Origin: Haplomitrium mnioides
Lineage: Eukaryota > Marchantiophyta > Haplomitriopsida > Calobryales
DNA length: 64,000 bases
Reading direction: 5' to 3'
NCBI GenBank assembly: GCA_049999725.1
Contig: JBNGIS010007632.1
Span: 94,848 to 158,847 of the forward strand
In this document: in pieces, positions 52,650-63,604 of the stretch
How positions within the stretch are numbered: position 1 is the stretch's first letter
How the letters are laid out: each line of letters starts with the position of its first letter
Notes under the pieces: generated by a model
The model's input: only the letters and a program-made list of their open reading frames with translations
Databases searched by the model: none
Told to the model about the DNA's origin: nothing
Translations under genes and position numbers: made by a program

Positions 52650-53280
52650 CTCAATTCCCTGACTAGATACTTAGTGGCCTAAGAGTATGCCCTCCTTGAC
52701 TCCGAAGAAGCATTTCTCAGGGTGCAACCTCAACCCTGTTTCCCGACAATGCTAAAAGGTGAACCTCACATCCTGCTCATGATCACACATTCTCCTATAC
52801 ACCACAAAGTCATCTATGAAAATCTCCAACAACTTCCTCAAGTAATCATGGAAAATATTCATCATCATCATTTGAAAGGTCTCTGGCCCGTTACACAACC
52901 AAAATGGCATTCTTCTGAAGGCAAACACCAACTACTCCGTGGTAAATGTTGTTTTCAACTGGTCCTCCTCCCTGATCCATATCTGATTGTACCTACTTGA
53001 AATAACCGCCCATGAAACTGTAGACTTCATGCCTTGCCACTAAGTCCAACAACCCATCTGTGAATGGTAGAGGGTAATGGTCTTTCTAAGTTGCCTTATT
53101 AAGCTTTCTAAAGTCTTGGCATACCCTGATTTTTTGTTTGCTGTATAGTCCAATCTTCTTGGGTACCACCACCAAAGGAGACACCCATGCACTGTTCAAG
53201 ACTAGGTAAATGAAGCCAACCTTAAACAACTTGTCTATCTCCTCTTTCATCAAGAGAACTTGGAATTCCTTCGATATTGG
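52650..53280 (-). pseudogene. E4 reverse transcriptase
   Basis: Catalytic box FIDDFVVYRRMC near 52795-52825. Fingers (YNQI, HYPLPF, NSAWVSPLVVV-like) at 53000-53200 in shifting frames. Several stops. Confidence 0.7.
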
Positions 53281-53282
53281 CG

Positions 53283-54660
53283 CTATCTTACCAGTACAGC
53301 CGTGGGTTCTAGCTCAATATGATGCTCACCCAACTCCCTCACGACTCCCTTCAGGTCTATGTGGCTCCAGGCAAAAATGTCGATGAAGTTTGTTAGGATC
53401 TGAATCAAGGCTTGCTCCACAACTACTGGTAGGCCAAACCCTACTTGGAATGCTTGTCCCTCATGAACCATCACCTCCCGATGTTGCTCTATTCTTACAA
53501 CCCCCATCTCATTCCTCAAGTGTGGGTTGTCAACAGCTTCTAGAGTGGCCAACTGCAACCCACCTTGCACCAAGGTCGGATTACGGACGGTTGCCTTCTT
53601 ATCTTGGCTGCTCCCTTCTTGCTGGTGGGGATGGCTTAGCTGTTTGGGGCAAGACTCCTCTTTTAGGTTGGGTCCAGTACTCCCACCAGTCACCCAACTC
53701 TCCACTATCTCCTTCGTGCCAGATTTGGCTTCCATGCTCCCCGCTAGCTCTATCAAGTTGACCATCACCGTACTCCTTTCCAGTAGATCTTCCTCCGTGG
53801 CTTCGCCGACCACCTGAACCCAATAATGGTACTCTGAATCCTCCGCCTCTTCTGTTGACCATTCGGTTTCATACTTTGTTTCAGGTTGCGTCTTCCCTTG
53901 GTGTGGCACCGGTCCATAGTGCACTATCGTTCTCTCTAGACCAAAGACTAGTGTCGAGTTCCTCTAGTTATGCATGACTCTCGCTCTGTACAGCTAGGGT
54001 CTCCCAATTAGTATCGGGTAAGAGGATGCTCGCGTTGGTCGCATCACCAAATAATTGAGTCAAAACTCCTTGCCACCAATGGTAGTAGGTGCTTGTAAGA
54101 GAGCGCCCAAGGGCTTGACTCCGGACCCGTCTGCCAATCTCATTATTCGAACGATAGGTTGGAAGTCTCTGAACCCCAATCTTTAGGCAGTCTCCTCGAC
54201 CATGATATTGACGCCCGCTCCCTCATCCATCAGTTCCAGAGATAGTGTACACCCAACGATTTGGATATCGATCTCAGAGGCACCCTTGTCTTCACATACC
54301 CACCGTAGCTCTGTTGAGACCCCTACTTGAGGTAGTTTTTTCCGCCTTTTGGCTCCCATCAGCAACTCCCTCAGTTGTCTTCTGTACAATGGGCTACCTT
54401 TGATTAATTGCCCCACAGTGGTCGTGATAAGGCTAGCATGGACATGAGCCTGAATGTTGTAAGGGTTAGGTTTTGGCGCCCCGGCTGTAGATGATAGAAG
54501 TTCCTTGAGCTCTTTTGATTCTTCCAGCCCTTGTTGCCTCTCGACCTTCCTCATGGTCTGAGTGGCATCATCTTTTCTTCGGCGGCGTCCAGGGCTGCAA
54601 GCTGCCTCTTCACCTCATCCTATTGCTTTGGATAAAACCATTTGGGATTATCCCGCTGGT
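53283..54660 (-). pseudogene. E4 protease and protease-RT linker
   Basis: 53924-53283 is an open acidic linker ending ILTNFIDIFAWSHIDLKGVV and LGEHHIELEPTA, which leads into RT. Protease is in 54554-54183: LLMGAKRRKKLPQVGVST, CEDKGASEIDIQI and MDEGAGVNIMVEETA, where the loop is D-E-G-A, one residue off the E3 D-G-G-A. A stop follows EETA. Confidence 0.75.
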
Positions 54661-54795
54661 TGTAATAGTACAAGTATAAGGTTGTGCTATTTATAAGAAA
54701 ATAGAGAGGATTGAAAGAAGTGGTAGTGAGTCATTTTTAGGTAAAGATTGGATTACTTGCTTTTGAAGTAAATTTTGGTGGAGAGTCACTTTTAC
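54661..54795 (+). repeat. CV4 5' LTR, first 135 bp only
   Basis: TGTAATAGTACAAGTATAAG through GGTGGAGAGTCACTTTTA, then an abrupt jump to RNase H wording (ATCACAAACCATAGTTAC) at about 54800. No TATA box or primer site. Confidence 0.85.
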
Positions 54796-55520
54796 TACCA
54801 ATCACAAACCATAGTTACAACCAATCCATTTGGAAAATATGACAAGTCGGGATCACCAATGGGAAGAAAATTTTCAATTTTTGAAATCAAGCTAGAGTAC
54901 AATCCAAGAAGGTTCCACTCCATTCTTGATGCACAATCACAAAGGTCGGATCATCGAGTGAATACAATGGAGGTGATCAACATTAGTATCTTACATTAGA
55001 CGAGGCAATTAGTAGGAGTTATCATCAAAAACTACAAGAAGATGCTTTCTTTAGTTTGGTTTGAGCACGATTGGCTGTCAAGGATAGTGAGTATCATTCT
55101 TTCTCCATTTGAAATGGTATTCTCTATCAAGGCCATCAAATATATGTTCCACAAGATGATACGTTTCGAATGGCTCGTTTATAAGAAGCGCATGACATTC
55201 CTATCTCTGGGCATTTTGGAGTAGATAAAACTACATAGTTGCTTCAATGCACTTGGTGGTGGCCTAACTTGGCTCGAGATGTTCGTGGTTTTGTTCGTTT
55301 GTGTGAAAGTTGTCAACGAAACAAAGCTTGGAATCAAAAACCAGCGGGACTTCTTCAACCGTTGCCAATTCCTACTCCTCGTTGGGAATATGTAAGTTTG
55401 GATCTTGTCACTTCACTTCCAACTACGCCTCATATGTTTACTGCTATTGTGGTGTTTGTAGACAAGCTGAGAAAGCAGATTCATTTAGCGCCAACGGTGG
55501 ATACAATCGATGCTCCACAA
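54796..55520 (+). pseudogene. CV4 extra RNase H-integrase segment
   Basis: Starts in the RNase H just after the deletion site, runs through the zinc region (CESCQRNKAWNQKPAG near 55300) and ends in the integrase core at VSLDLVTSLP ... APTVDTIDAPQ. First catalytic Asp intact. Frames change near 55000 and 55230. Confidence 0.8.
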
Positions 55521-55805
55521 TCGTTGGAAGAAGTGGCGAAGACTCAGTGGAGATATCAAATTGAGCAAGCTCAACGTGGATTTGTCACTCCAATTGCTTC
55601 TTGGCAAGAGTTTAAAGAAGCGATAAATCTAAGATTTAGGGTTTTGAATGCTCCTAAGGTGGCAAGAGATCATTTGGCAGAATTGAAACATCTTGGTACG
55701 ATTAAGAGCTATGTCACGCAATTTCAAAATATCATTATGCAAATTCCTAATATGGGTGAGGGAGAAGCTTTAGATCTTTTTTTGAGGATTGAAGTCTCGC
55801 ACTAG
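55239..55805 (+). pseudogene. Chimeric integrase-gag open frame
   Basis: 188-residue frame. Residues 1-93 are integrase (zinc knuckle CESC, VSLDLVTSLP, VDKLRKQIHLAPTVD) and the rest is gag from EEVAKTQWRYQIEQAQRGFV onward. The join lies at 55518-55527, where both parents have CAATTGGAA/CAATTGGCA, so it looks like a microhomology join. The frame ends in gag by a 1-base shift near 55785. Confidence 0.8.
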
Positions 55806-56151
55806 AATGGAAGTGATAATGAGGGAGCCTTCTGAACTAGAAGAAGCAATGAGTATGGCAGAAAGATATGACTCGCATTTAATGACTAACGAGGCTAGGC
55901 CATATCCACGTCCACAACAAGCTTTACCAAATGTTCGTGTGCCAGCAAATAAGGCTGTACCTATGGAGATTGATGCGGCACAGAGAGTTGTACTCACTGA
56001 TAGAGAACGTGAGTGTCTACGCCAAAGTGGAGGATGTTTTTATTGTCGACAGCTTGGTCATATGATTGCAAATTGCCCACATTGCCAAGGTCGACCACAT
56101 GCTCTTGTTGAAGTGGCAACTGCTAAAGAAGAAAATCAGGGAAAAAACTGA
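55528..56151 (+). pseudogene. gag: CV4 gag
   Basis: Gag lacking about its first 75 residues. WQEFKEAINLRF, ALPNVRVPANKAVPMEIDAA and the intact knuckle GGCFYCRQLGHMIANC. One frameshift near 55785. Ends VATAKEENQGKN. Confidence 0.8.
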
Positions 56152-56159
56152 CCTTAGTA

Positions 56160-56550
56160 AAGATAGTCGAGCGGTTTACTAAGAGCTTAATTAGTTCCAA
56201 TGGAATGAAAAGCTCAACAAGAATTAGAAGTACCTTGTTTCATCTAGATGGTATGGCTGATGAGCATTCTTGTAGAATGTTGGTAGATTGTGGAAGTTCT
56301 GAAAATTTCATGTCACTACGTTTTGCAAAGAAAATCAAAGCTACGATTTTGCCGATCAACAGAAGTTTTGTGACTATGGCCGATGGCCAAAAACATGAGG
56401 TATTCCATTCTCACAAGCCATTTCTTCTAGAGATTGGCAAAGATTATGAGGAATTTATGGATTTTGTTATTGCACCGGTACAGTATAACATTATTTTGGA
56501 CTTGCCTGGGCTTGAAGATCGGTTTGCTCAAGTTGATTGGGCAAAATAGA
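56160..56550 (+). pseudogene. CV4 protease
   Basis: 56205-56549: LDGMADEHSCRMLVDCGSSE, catalytic DCGSS intact, FVTMADGQKHEVF, YNIILDLPGLEDRF. Ends at a TAG where Gln is expected. Confidence 0.75.
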
Positions 56551-57060
56551 AAATTCAAGTTACTTTACAAGGAAAGAAATTTCTTTTGGGGCATCTGGCA
56601 CCGTTGGTGAAGAAGCCCAAATCAGTTCAGCATAATGATTTGATGGAGAAAGATTTGCTCGTCTTTGGTGTATGGATCAAGCCTATTGTGGACTTGAATA
56701 AGGAGGGAGGGAAATGTATACCAACCTCAATGATTGATGATATCTTGAAGGAGTTTTCAGATGTGTTTCCGGATGATTTGCCAAAAGGGTTACGAGATGA
56801 TTGTAGAATACCCTTTCCGATAGAGTTGATACCACAAAGTATTCTGTATAATCGACCTATATACAGGTTATCGCCACAAGAGTTGGAAGAGCTTCGCAAG
56901 ACTTTGACGGATCTTCTTGAGAAGGATTTCATTTAGCATAGTACTTCGCCTTGGGGAGCAGCGGTATTCTTTGCACCAAAGAAAGATGGTGGATTTCGTC
57001 TTTGTACTGGTTATCGTGGTTTGAACAAGCAAACCGTCAAGAATGCTTATCCTTTACCGC
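56551..57060 (+). pseudogene. CV4 RT, N-terminal part
   Basis: 56586-56936 open: PTSMIDDILKEFSDVFPDDL and NRPIYRLSPQELEELRKTLT, then TAG for Gln (DFI-stop-HS) and [18 protein letters not shown] up to the gap. Confidence 0.8.
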
Positions 57061-57460
57061 NNNNNNNNNNNNNNNNNNNNNNNNNNNNNNNNNNNNNNNN
57101 NNNNNNNNNNNNNNNNNNNNNNNNNNNNNNNNNNNNNNNNNNNNNNNNNNNNNNNNNNNNNNNNNNNNNNNNNNNNNNNNNNNNNNNNNNNNNNNNNNNN
57201 NNNNNNNNNNNNNNNNNNNNNNNNNNNNNNNNNNNNNNNNNNNNNNNNNNNNNNNNNNNNNNNNNNNNNNNNNNNNNNNNNNNNNNNNNNNNNNNNNNNN
57301 NNNNNNNNNNNNNNNNNNNNNNNNNNNNNNNNNNNNNNNNNNNNNNNNNNNNNNNNNNNNNNNNNNNNNNNNNNNNNNNNNNNNNNNNNNNNNNNNNNNN
57401 NNNNNNNNNNNNNNNNNNNNNNNNNNNNNNNNNNNNNNNNNNNNNNNNNNNNNNNNNNNN
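57061..57460. other. Assembly gap, 400 N
   Basis: In CV1 only about 35 bases separate the flanking sequences, so 400 is either a placeholder or hides an insertion. Confidence 0.9.
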
Positions 57461-58020
57461 GCGGTTCTTTTTGAAGCTTGATCTTCGAAGTGGTTATTGG
57501 CAAATTCCTATCAAGCCAAGTGATGTGCCGAAGACAGCTTTTTGTATATAAGGTCTGGACATTTTGAGTGGAAGGTCCTTACATTTGGTCTCACTAATGC
57601 TCCGGCTATATTCATGGATCAAATGCATCGAATTTTTGATGGGTTATTGGATAAGTCAGTTTTGGTATTCTTTGATGACATTTTTAGTTTTAGCAAAACT
57701 GAAGATGAGCATCGCAATTATTTGAAAGAAGTTTTGCAAAGATTGCGCAATTGGAAGCTTTATTATAAGCGATCCAAGTGCGAATTTTGAAAGCAAGACG
57801 TTACCTACTTGGGGCACAAGTTGTAAGCGGATGGTATAAAGATGGAAGAAGAGAAAATCAAGGCTATTACTAAGTGGCCAACACCAAAGGAGGCAAAGGA
57901 CATTAGAGCTTTCAATGGATTGGCAAGCTTCTATCGACGATTCATCCATTGTTATGCACATATTGCTACACCACTTATTGATCTGCTAGGCAAGGAGGTC
58001 AAGTTTCAATAGACCGCCAA
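57461..58020 (+). pseudogene. CV4 RT palm and connection
   Basis: LKLDLRSGYWQIPIKPSDVP, then a 1-base shift near 57550; 57542-57790 has TFGLTNAPAIFMDQMH and catalytic VLVFFDDIFSFSK. Stops at the CEF-TGA and HKL-TAA positions of the connection. Confidence 0.8.
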
Positions 58021-58500
58021 AGAGCAAGCGGCATTTCAACATCTCAAGGATGCAATCTCTTTTCATCCTATTCTATATCCATATGATCCAAAGGCACATT
58101 GTATAGTTGATTTTGATGCTTCTAATTTTTCTATTGGAGTAGTTTTGCAGCAAGAGTTTGAGGATGGGCTTCATCCAATTGCCTTCATGTCACGCCGGTT
58201 GAATGCGGTGGAAAGAAACTATTCTGCAAGGGATCGAGAGCAATTGACAATGGTTTATGCTACAAACTTATGGAGGCATTATCTTTTGGGAAGACCCACA
58301 TCACAAACCATTGTTACAACTAATCCATTTGGAAAATATGACAAGTCGGCATCACCGATGGGAAGATCAATTGCAACTTTTTGATATCAAGCTAGAAGAC
58401 AAGCCAGGAAGGTTCTACACCATTCCTGATGCAGTGTCACGAAGGCCAGATCATCGAGTGAATACAATGGAGGTGAGCAACATTAGCATCTTACATTTGG
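58021..58500 (+). pseudogene. CV4 RNase H with 14-nt deletion
   Basis: VDFDASNFSIGVVLQQEFED and ARDREQLTMVYATNLWRHY intact; 14 nucleotides lost at 58296-58301 exactly as in CV3. The frame continues as 58257-58565 (FWEDPHHKPLL in place of LTDHKPLL). Confidence 0.85.
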
Positions 58501-59525
58501 ATGTGGCAACTAGTGGGAGTTATCATCAAAAACTACAAGAAGATGCTTTCTTTAGTTTGGTTTGAGCACAATTGGCCATCAAGGATAGTGAGTATCATTC
58601 TTTCTCCATTCGAGATGGTATTCTCTATCGAGGCCATCAAATATATGTTCCACAAGATCATACGCTTCGAATGGCTCGTTTACAAGAAGCGTATGACATT
58701 CCTTTCTATGGGCATCTTGGAGTAGATAAAACTACATAGTTGCTTCAATGCACTTGGTGGTGGCCTAACTTGGCTTGAGATGTTCGTGGTTTTGTTCGTT
58801 CGTGTGAAAGTTGCCAACGAAATAAAGCTTTGAATCAAAAACCAGCGGGACTTCTTCAACCATTACCAATTCCTAATGCTCGTTGGGAACATGTAAGTTT
58901 GAATCTTATCACTTCACTTCCAACCACGCCTCATGGGTTTACTGCTATTGTGGTGTTTGTGGACAAGTTGAGTAAGCATATTCATTTAGCGCCAACGGTG
59001 GATATAGTCGACTCTCCACAATTGGCAAGAATTTACTTTGATACTGTTTTTCGCCATCACGGAATGTCCAAGGTGTTAATATCTGATTGGGATTCGCATT
59101 TCATTGGAAAGTTTTGGAGAGAGTTATTCAACCTTCTAGGAACCAAACTTTCTATGTCTACTACTTATCATCCGCAAATAGATGGGCAAATAGAGTGTGC
59201 TAATCGCACTGTCAAGGACATGCTTCGCGCGTTCATCAATGTTCATCACACCGATTGGGATAGTTTCTTACTCGCTGTGGATTTTGCTTACAACAACTCC
59301 AAACAAGCAAGTATTGGGCTTTCTCCTTTCTTTCTTTATTCGGGTCAACATTCTCTTGTTGCCGATGGTTTTCTTTTTGATATTTCTTCTAATGTTCCAA
59401 GTATTTCTACTTTTTTGTCTCGTTTATCTTCTTCCTTGCAAGATGCTCGCAACCATCTTACTATTGCTCAAAATCGGCAAAAACTATATGCCAATAGCTG
59501 TCGTCGTGATTGCTCTTATGTTTGA
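58501..59525 (+). pseudogene. CV4 integrase
   Basis: The zinc region is broken by TAG/TGA near 58736-58780 (CESCQRNKAL present). 58830-59525 is open for 231 residues. The first catalytic block reads VSLNLITSLP, Asp to Asn (GAT to AAT). The second (LISDWDSHF) and the Glu (GQIECANRTV) are present. FNLLGTKLSMSTTYHPQ and LDARNHLTIAQNRQ-type tail follow. Confidence 0.8.
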
Positions 59526-59537
59526 GGTGACCAAGTT

Positions 59538-59981
59538 ATGTTATCCACTCATGATCTTCCATTGTCTTTAGATACTCAAGTTTGTAAGTTATCTCCTTCT
59601 TGGATTGGTACTTTCTCTATTTCTCACGCTATTTCTCTTGTTGCTTATAAACTTGATCTTCCTCTTCATATAAAGATTCATCTTGTGTTCTATGTATCTA
59701 AACTTAAGCCTTTTCTTCCTAGTCCATCTTCTTTTCCAAATCATGTTCAACTTCCTCCTCCGTCCATTGTTCTTGATGATCATGAAGAAGTTGAAGTAGA
59801 CCGCATTTTGGCAAAAAGAGTTATCAAGTGCGGGCAGCATCCACAAATTCAATACAAGGTTTTGTGGAAAGGCTATCCACTTCATGATGTTACTTGGGAA
59901 CCTTCTTCAAATCTTGAGAATGCTCAAGAAGTTATTAAAAATTTTGAAAGTTGCGGCAATGACAAGGACGCCATCCACTAG
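59538..59981 (+). CDS. CV4 integrase tail with intact chromodomain
   Basis: 147 residues open to a natural-looking stop 14 bp before the LTR. LKPFLPSPSSFPNHVQLPPP precedes the chromodomain VEVDRILAKRVIKCGQHPQI, YKVLWKGYPLHDVTWEPSSN, ending FESCGNDKDAIH. The Trp and Tyr of LWKGYP are retained; CV3 has Phe (EEFEVDR) where this has Val (EEVEVDR), which weakens the aromatic cage. Confidence 0.8.
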   Translation: MLSTHDLPLSLDTQVCKLSPSWIGTFSISHAISLVAYKLDLPLHIKIHLVFYVSKLKPFLPSPSSFPNHVQLPPPSIVLDDHEEVEVDRILAKRVIKCGQHPQIQYKVLWKGYPLHDVTWEPSSNLENAQEVIKNFESCGNDKDAIH

Positions 59982-59994
59982 ATGGCGGGGATTA
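59981..59994 (+). other. CV4 polypurine tract
   Basis: GATGGCGGGGATTA directly before the LTR TGTAATAG. Confidence 0.75.
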
Positions 59995-60422
59995 TGTAAT
60001 AGTACAAGCATAAGGTTGTGCTATTTATAAGAAAATAGAGAGGGTTGAAGGAAAAAGTAGTGAGTTACTTTTAGGTTAAGATTGGATTACTTGCTTTTGA
60101 AGTCACTTTTGGTGGAGAGTCATTTTTAAGTTACTTGCATTCGAAGTCACGTTTGGTAGTGAGTCACCTTTAGGGCTAAAATGAGAAGTGACTTGTAAGT
60201 GAAGAAAGAGGGATGACACTCTCTTGTCTTGTATAAATAGAAGGGCTTCTTAGCCCCACTCTTCATTCTTTAGTTCCTCTCGAATCATTTGGGTTCTTTG
60301 GTTGCTTGGCTTTGTCTTATATTCTTGGCTTTAGTTTGCTTATTGGTTTTGAGTTGTGTAACTCTTTTAGAGTTGTCTTGAATTATTACTTACTTGGAAT
60401 TCGGTCTTTGAGTTCTTTTACA
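59995..60422 (+). repeat. CV4 3' LTR
   Basis: 428 bp, TGTAATAGTACAAGCATAAG to TTCTTTTACA, TATAAATA at 60232-60239. Complete. Confidence 0.9.
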
Positions 60423-60800
60423 CTCCGCATTGGCATCAATAGTATTCTCCACAGCATCCAACCATGCATGAGAGTCCTCCTTGGCTCAACCTCTGAAGGT
60501 CCTATACTTAAATCTGCCTTAAAGTCTTGTAGAGGGTACTGGGTTGGCCATCACAATGATGGGTGGGGCTAACTCTACCTACAATTCAATGCTCTCCTCC
60601 ACACCTCTTCTCACCTTTTTCCTTTTTTTGGTCAAGGCATATGAGGAGCATGTATAAGCACCACTTAATAGTTCACGATTCCCCAACCCTTATGCCTTCA
60701 CCATTTTGGTGACCCTGGCCTTCGCAAGGTGACTCTTTGGTTCGAGGTTGATCTCAGGTTTCTTCAAACCTAGCCCTCCTTCTAGCGCAAAAAAAAACTA
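60423..60800 (-). pseudogene. gag: E4 gag 5' end and leader
   Basis: Minus strand matches the E3 gag N-terminus and leader at 28830-29228 (TACTTAAATCT, CAATGCTCTCCTCCA, CCTCCTTCTAGCGC). The degenerate primer site TTGCGCTAGAAGGAGGG lies at 60773-60789. Confidence 0.65.
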
Positions 60801-61116
60801 TATCATGCCTCTTCCTCCTTCTTTAACTACCAATTGATGCTATTTCAAAGGAAAGAGGAGACAAAGAACAACCAAGCTCTTTAATGAGACGGCCCCAAAA
60901 CCTTTGTTAGTGAATTCAGGTCTTAACAATCCCGAACTTCTCACCTTGCATTTCCACACTACTCTCAACCTACCCAAACACAAGTCGGGCCTACATTCTT
61001 TTCCACCACACACAGAGCAACTACAACTCAATTGACTTTGGGGTACACACAAATATTGTGCTTGATATAAATCTCGTTGTAGATATTCAATGTCACCTTC
61101 TATGATTAGGGGTGTA

Positions 61117-61186
61117 TGCAATTATTACACAAGAATGAACTTGCAANNNNNNNNNNTGCAATTATTACACAAGAATGAACTTGCAA
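61117..61186. other. 10-N gap between identical 30-bp ends
   Basis: N at 61147-61156; 61117-61146 and 61157-61186 are identical 30-mers. The 3' LTR has this sequence once (41626-41655). Looks like unmerged contig overlap. Confidence 0.9.
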
Positions 61187-62529
61187 CATTCTCCTACAAG
61201 CTGCGTTGTAACACAACCAAGACAAATCACTCCTCCAATCACTAAACTGTCAACAAAGCCATCTACTCCAACACCCAAACAAAGAAGATCTATCTGATTT
61301 AATCTCTCAACAAAATAGAAATTACAACCCAAGTGTAGAACCTATCCTATTAGCCTTCCTAGGCACATGTAGAACTATCTCTCTCTCTTCCTAACTCTCC
61401 TAACATCACTTCCCCTACTATTATGCAGCGGATTATCACCAACACTTCAGCCTGACCAGAATTGTAAGTAAGATAGCCCTTGTTTTCACCCAAGTCAACC
61501 CAAATTCTCCCTTGTGATGTGGCTCAGCCTCCTCAACACCACCCTCTATCCATTGAAGTTCCAAAGAGTGGTTCAAAATCTGTGTCCCGAATATGAGTCC
61601 TGACTCTACAAACACAACAACACCAGAAACATTACTCTCACTGCCACTCTCTCCCCATTCACACACCTTATCGAGATGGTTTTTTAACTTCCATCACTAG
61701 AAGCCCTGAATTTACTTCGTGAGGCTCAGAAGAGGTCTTATTTAAATTCCACCTCTGGAAGACAGCCCTCCTAGCTGCTCAATCACCCACCTCACTCGAG
61801 AATTGGCTGGATCTTCCCCGCAGTGCGCAGGCACTAACGTGGCCACTCCTCTCCCTTCTCCACAAGATTGTAACACCAGCAACACTCTCCTAATGCTTTA
61901 GGGACTGATCTCCTGCACAAACCAAAGCTAAGACGACACCAAGACCCCGCGTTGGCTGCCCTTCACGAAATACAAACCGAAAGAATTCTCCTCTCCTCCA
62001 AGTGTTGGTCCACCTCCAAATGTTAGACTGCCTTCAAAGATGAGGCCACTTCAGTAGTCTGAGCCTCTAGAGTCTCCTTCTCAACGATTCCCAACACCTC
62101 CTCAGTCCACCTCGACCTTGTAATGGCCTTCTTTCACGAGTACACCCACTTCACCTAAGGTCTCACTAGAACTCTCTCCTCTGTATCCCGCTGCTCACTC
62201 TGCCCAGAATAATCAATCTCCGTAGCTTCAAAGCGAGGTATTCTATCTCCGTGCTTGTTTTCCTCCCAACCTCGACGTTTAATCACCGCCCTTCTTTGAA
62301 GGTCCCCGTTTCCCTTATCTGACGGCTGGGAGGTGCATCCTGCCTTTTCACACAGCCCGCAGGTGGATTTTTTTCCAGATTTAGAGTCAGAAAAAGGGCG
62401 CCAACAGCTGCGCTTTGTTGTCCTCTTCTTAACAAGACTGATTTCACGCCAATCCGACATCTGTAGCTCTGGTAATCGGTGTTTGAAGAGACATACCTTT
62501 TCCTTTGTGTTTTCCTTTTTTTAGCTTGA

Positions 62530-63300
62530 CACTCCATGAGATTCCTCGGATGTCGGACAGCGGACACGTGGCACTTCGGGGGAGCCTGTTGGATTCTTGG
62601 GATTTGCCAGCCCGTGAGATTCCTCCGACGTCGGACAGCAGACACGTGGCACTTCGGGGTAGCCCGTTGGATTCCTCAGACTCACCACCCTTTGAGATTC
62701 CTTGGAACAATAGGTCAACTTCGGATTGTTGGTCAAAGGTGACGGTTCAACTTCCATGTGGAAAACAGCATCGGACGGCGCCTTCTCGAACACGTGGCAC
62801 TTCGGGGTAGCCCATTGGATGCCTCAGACTCGCCACCCCATGACATTCCAAAGATTAGCAGGTCAACTTCGGATTGTTGGTCAAACGTGAGGATCCAACT
62901 TCCCTCTAGAAAATGGCGTCGGACGGCACCTCTTCGGACACGTGGCGCTTCGGAGGAGCCCGTTGGATTCCTCAGACTCGCCAACCCATGAGATTCCTCG
63001 GACGTCGTACAGCGGACACGTGGCGCTTTGGGGTAGCATGTTGGATTCCTCTAACTTGCCACCCTGTGAGATTCCTCTGAACAACAGGTCAACTTCAGAT
63101 TGTTGGTCAAAGGTGATGGTCCAACTTCCTTGTAGAAAACGGCGTTGGATGGTGTCTCCTCCGACACATGGCGCTTTGGAGGAGCCCGTTGGATTCCTCG
63201 GACTCGCAAACCCGTGAGATTCCTCGAACGTTGGACAGCAAACACGTGGCGTTTCGAGGGAGCCCGTTGGATTCCTCTGATTCGCCACGTCATCCGAAGA
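62530..63300 (-). repeat. G-box repeat array in E4 5' LTR, seven units
   Basis: Same unit types as 43010-43530, in the order S,S,L,L,S,L,S. Intact CACGTG at 62565, 62644, 62791, 62939, 63017 and 63243; one decayed CACATG near 63165. Confidence 0.85.
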
Positions 63301-63604
63301 GCCCCTCCCTCGCCGAGTAAGAATAGTGGCTACGTCAAACTTTCAAACATCGCAACCACACTCTGTCAAACTTTCCTCCTTGTCCTCTCTGGATCTTTGA
63401 TAGATTGCTGCTTCAGTACTCCTTGTTCCTCCTCTGGCCGGACCATCGATAGATCGCCCTTTCGGCTGATCCCTTGTTCTTCCGATTGGAACTCCCAACG
63501 GATCTCTGTTAAGTAGGCTCTCCACGTCAAAAGATCACTTGGACTTAACCGGGCGCCCTACTTAGGGAGGCGGAGTTCCGTTAAGCCCTACTTGGGCCCC
63601 CCAC

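Larger units (their letters stand above)
54661..60422 (+). mobile_element. CV4: rearranged chromovirus with duplicated RNase H-integrase segment
   Basis: Order on the plus strand: partial 5' LTR, RNase H C-terminus, integrase N-half, fused gag, protease, RT (400-N gap), RNase H, integrase, chromodomain, polypurine tract, full 3' LTR. RNase H-integrase thus occurs twice, and the leader with primer site and gag start is missing. Flanks (CTGGT / CTCCG) show no target-site duplication, and E4 gag loses about 1.4 kb here. Confidence 0.85.
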
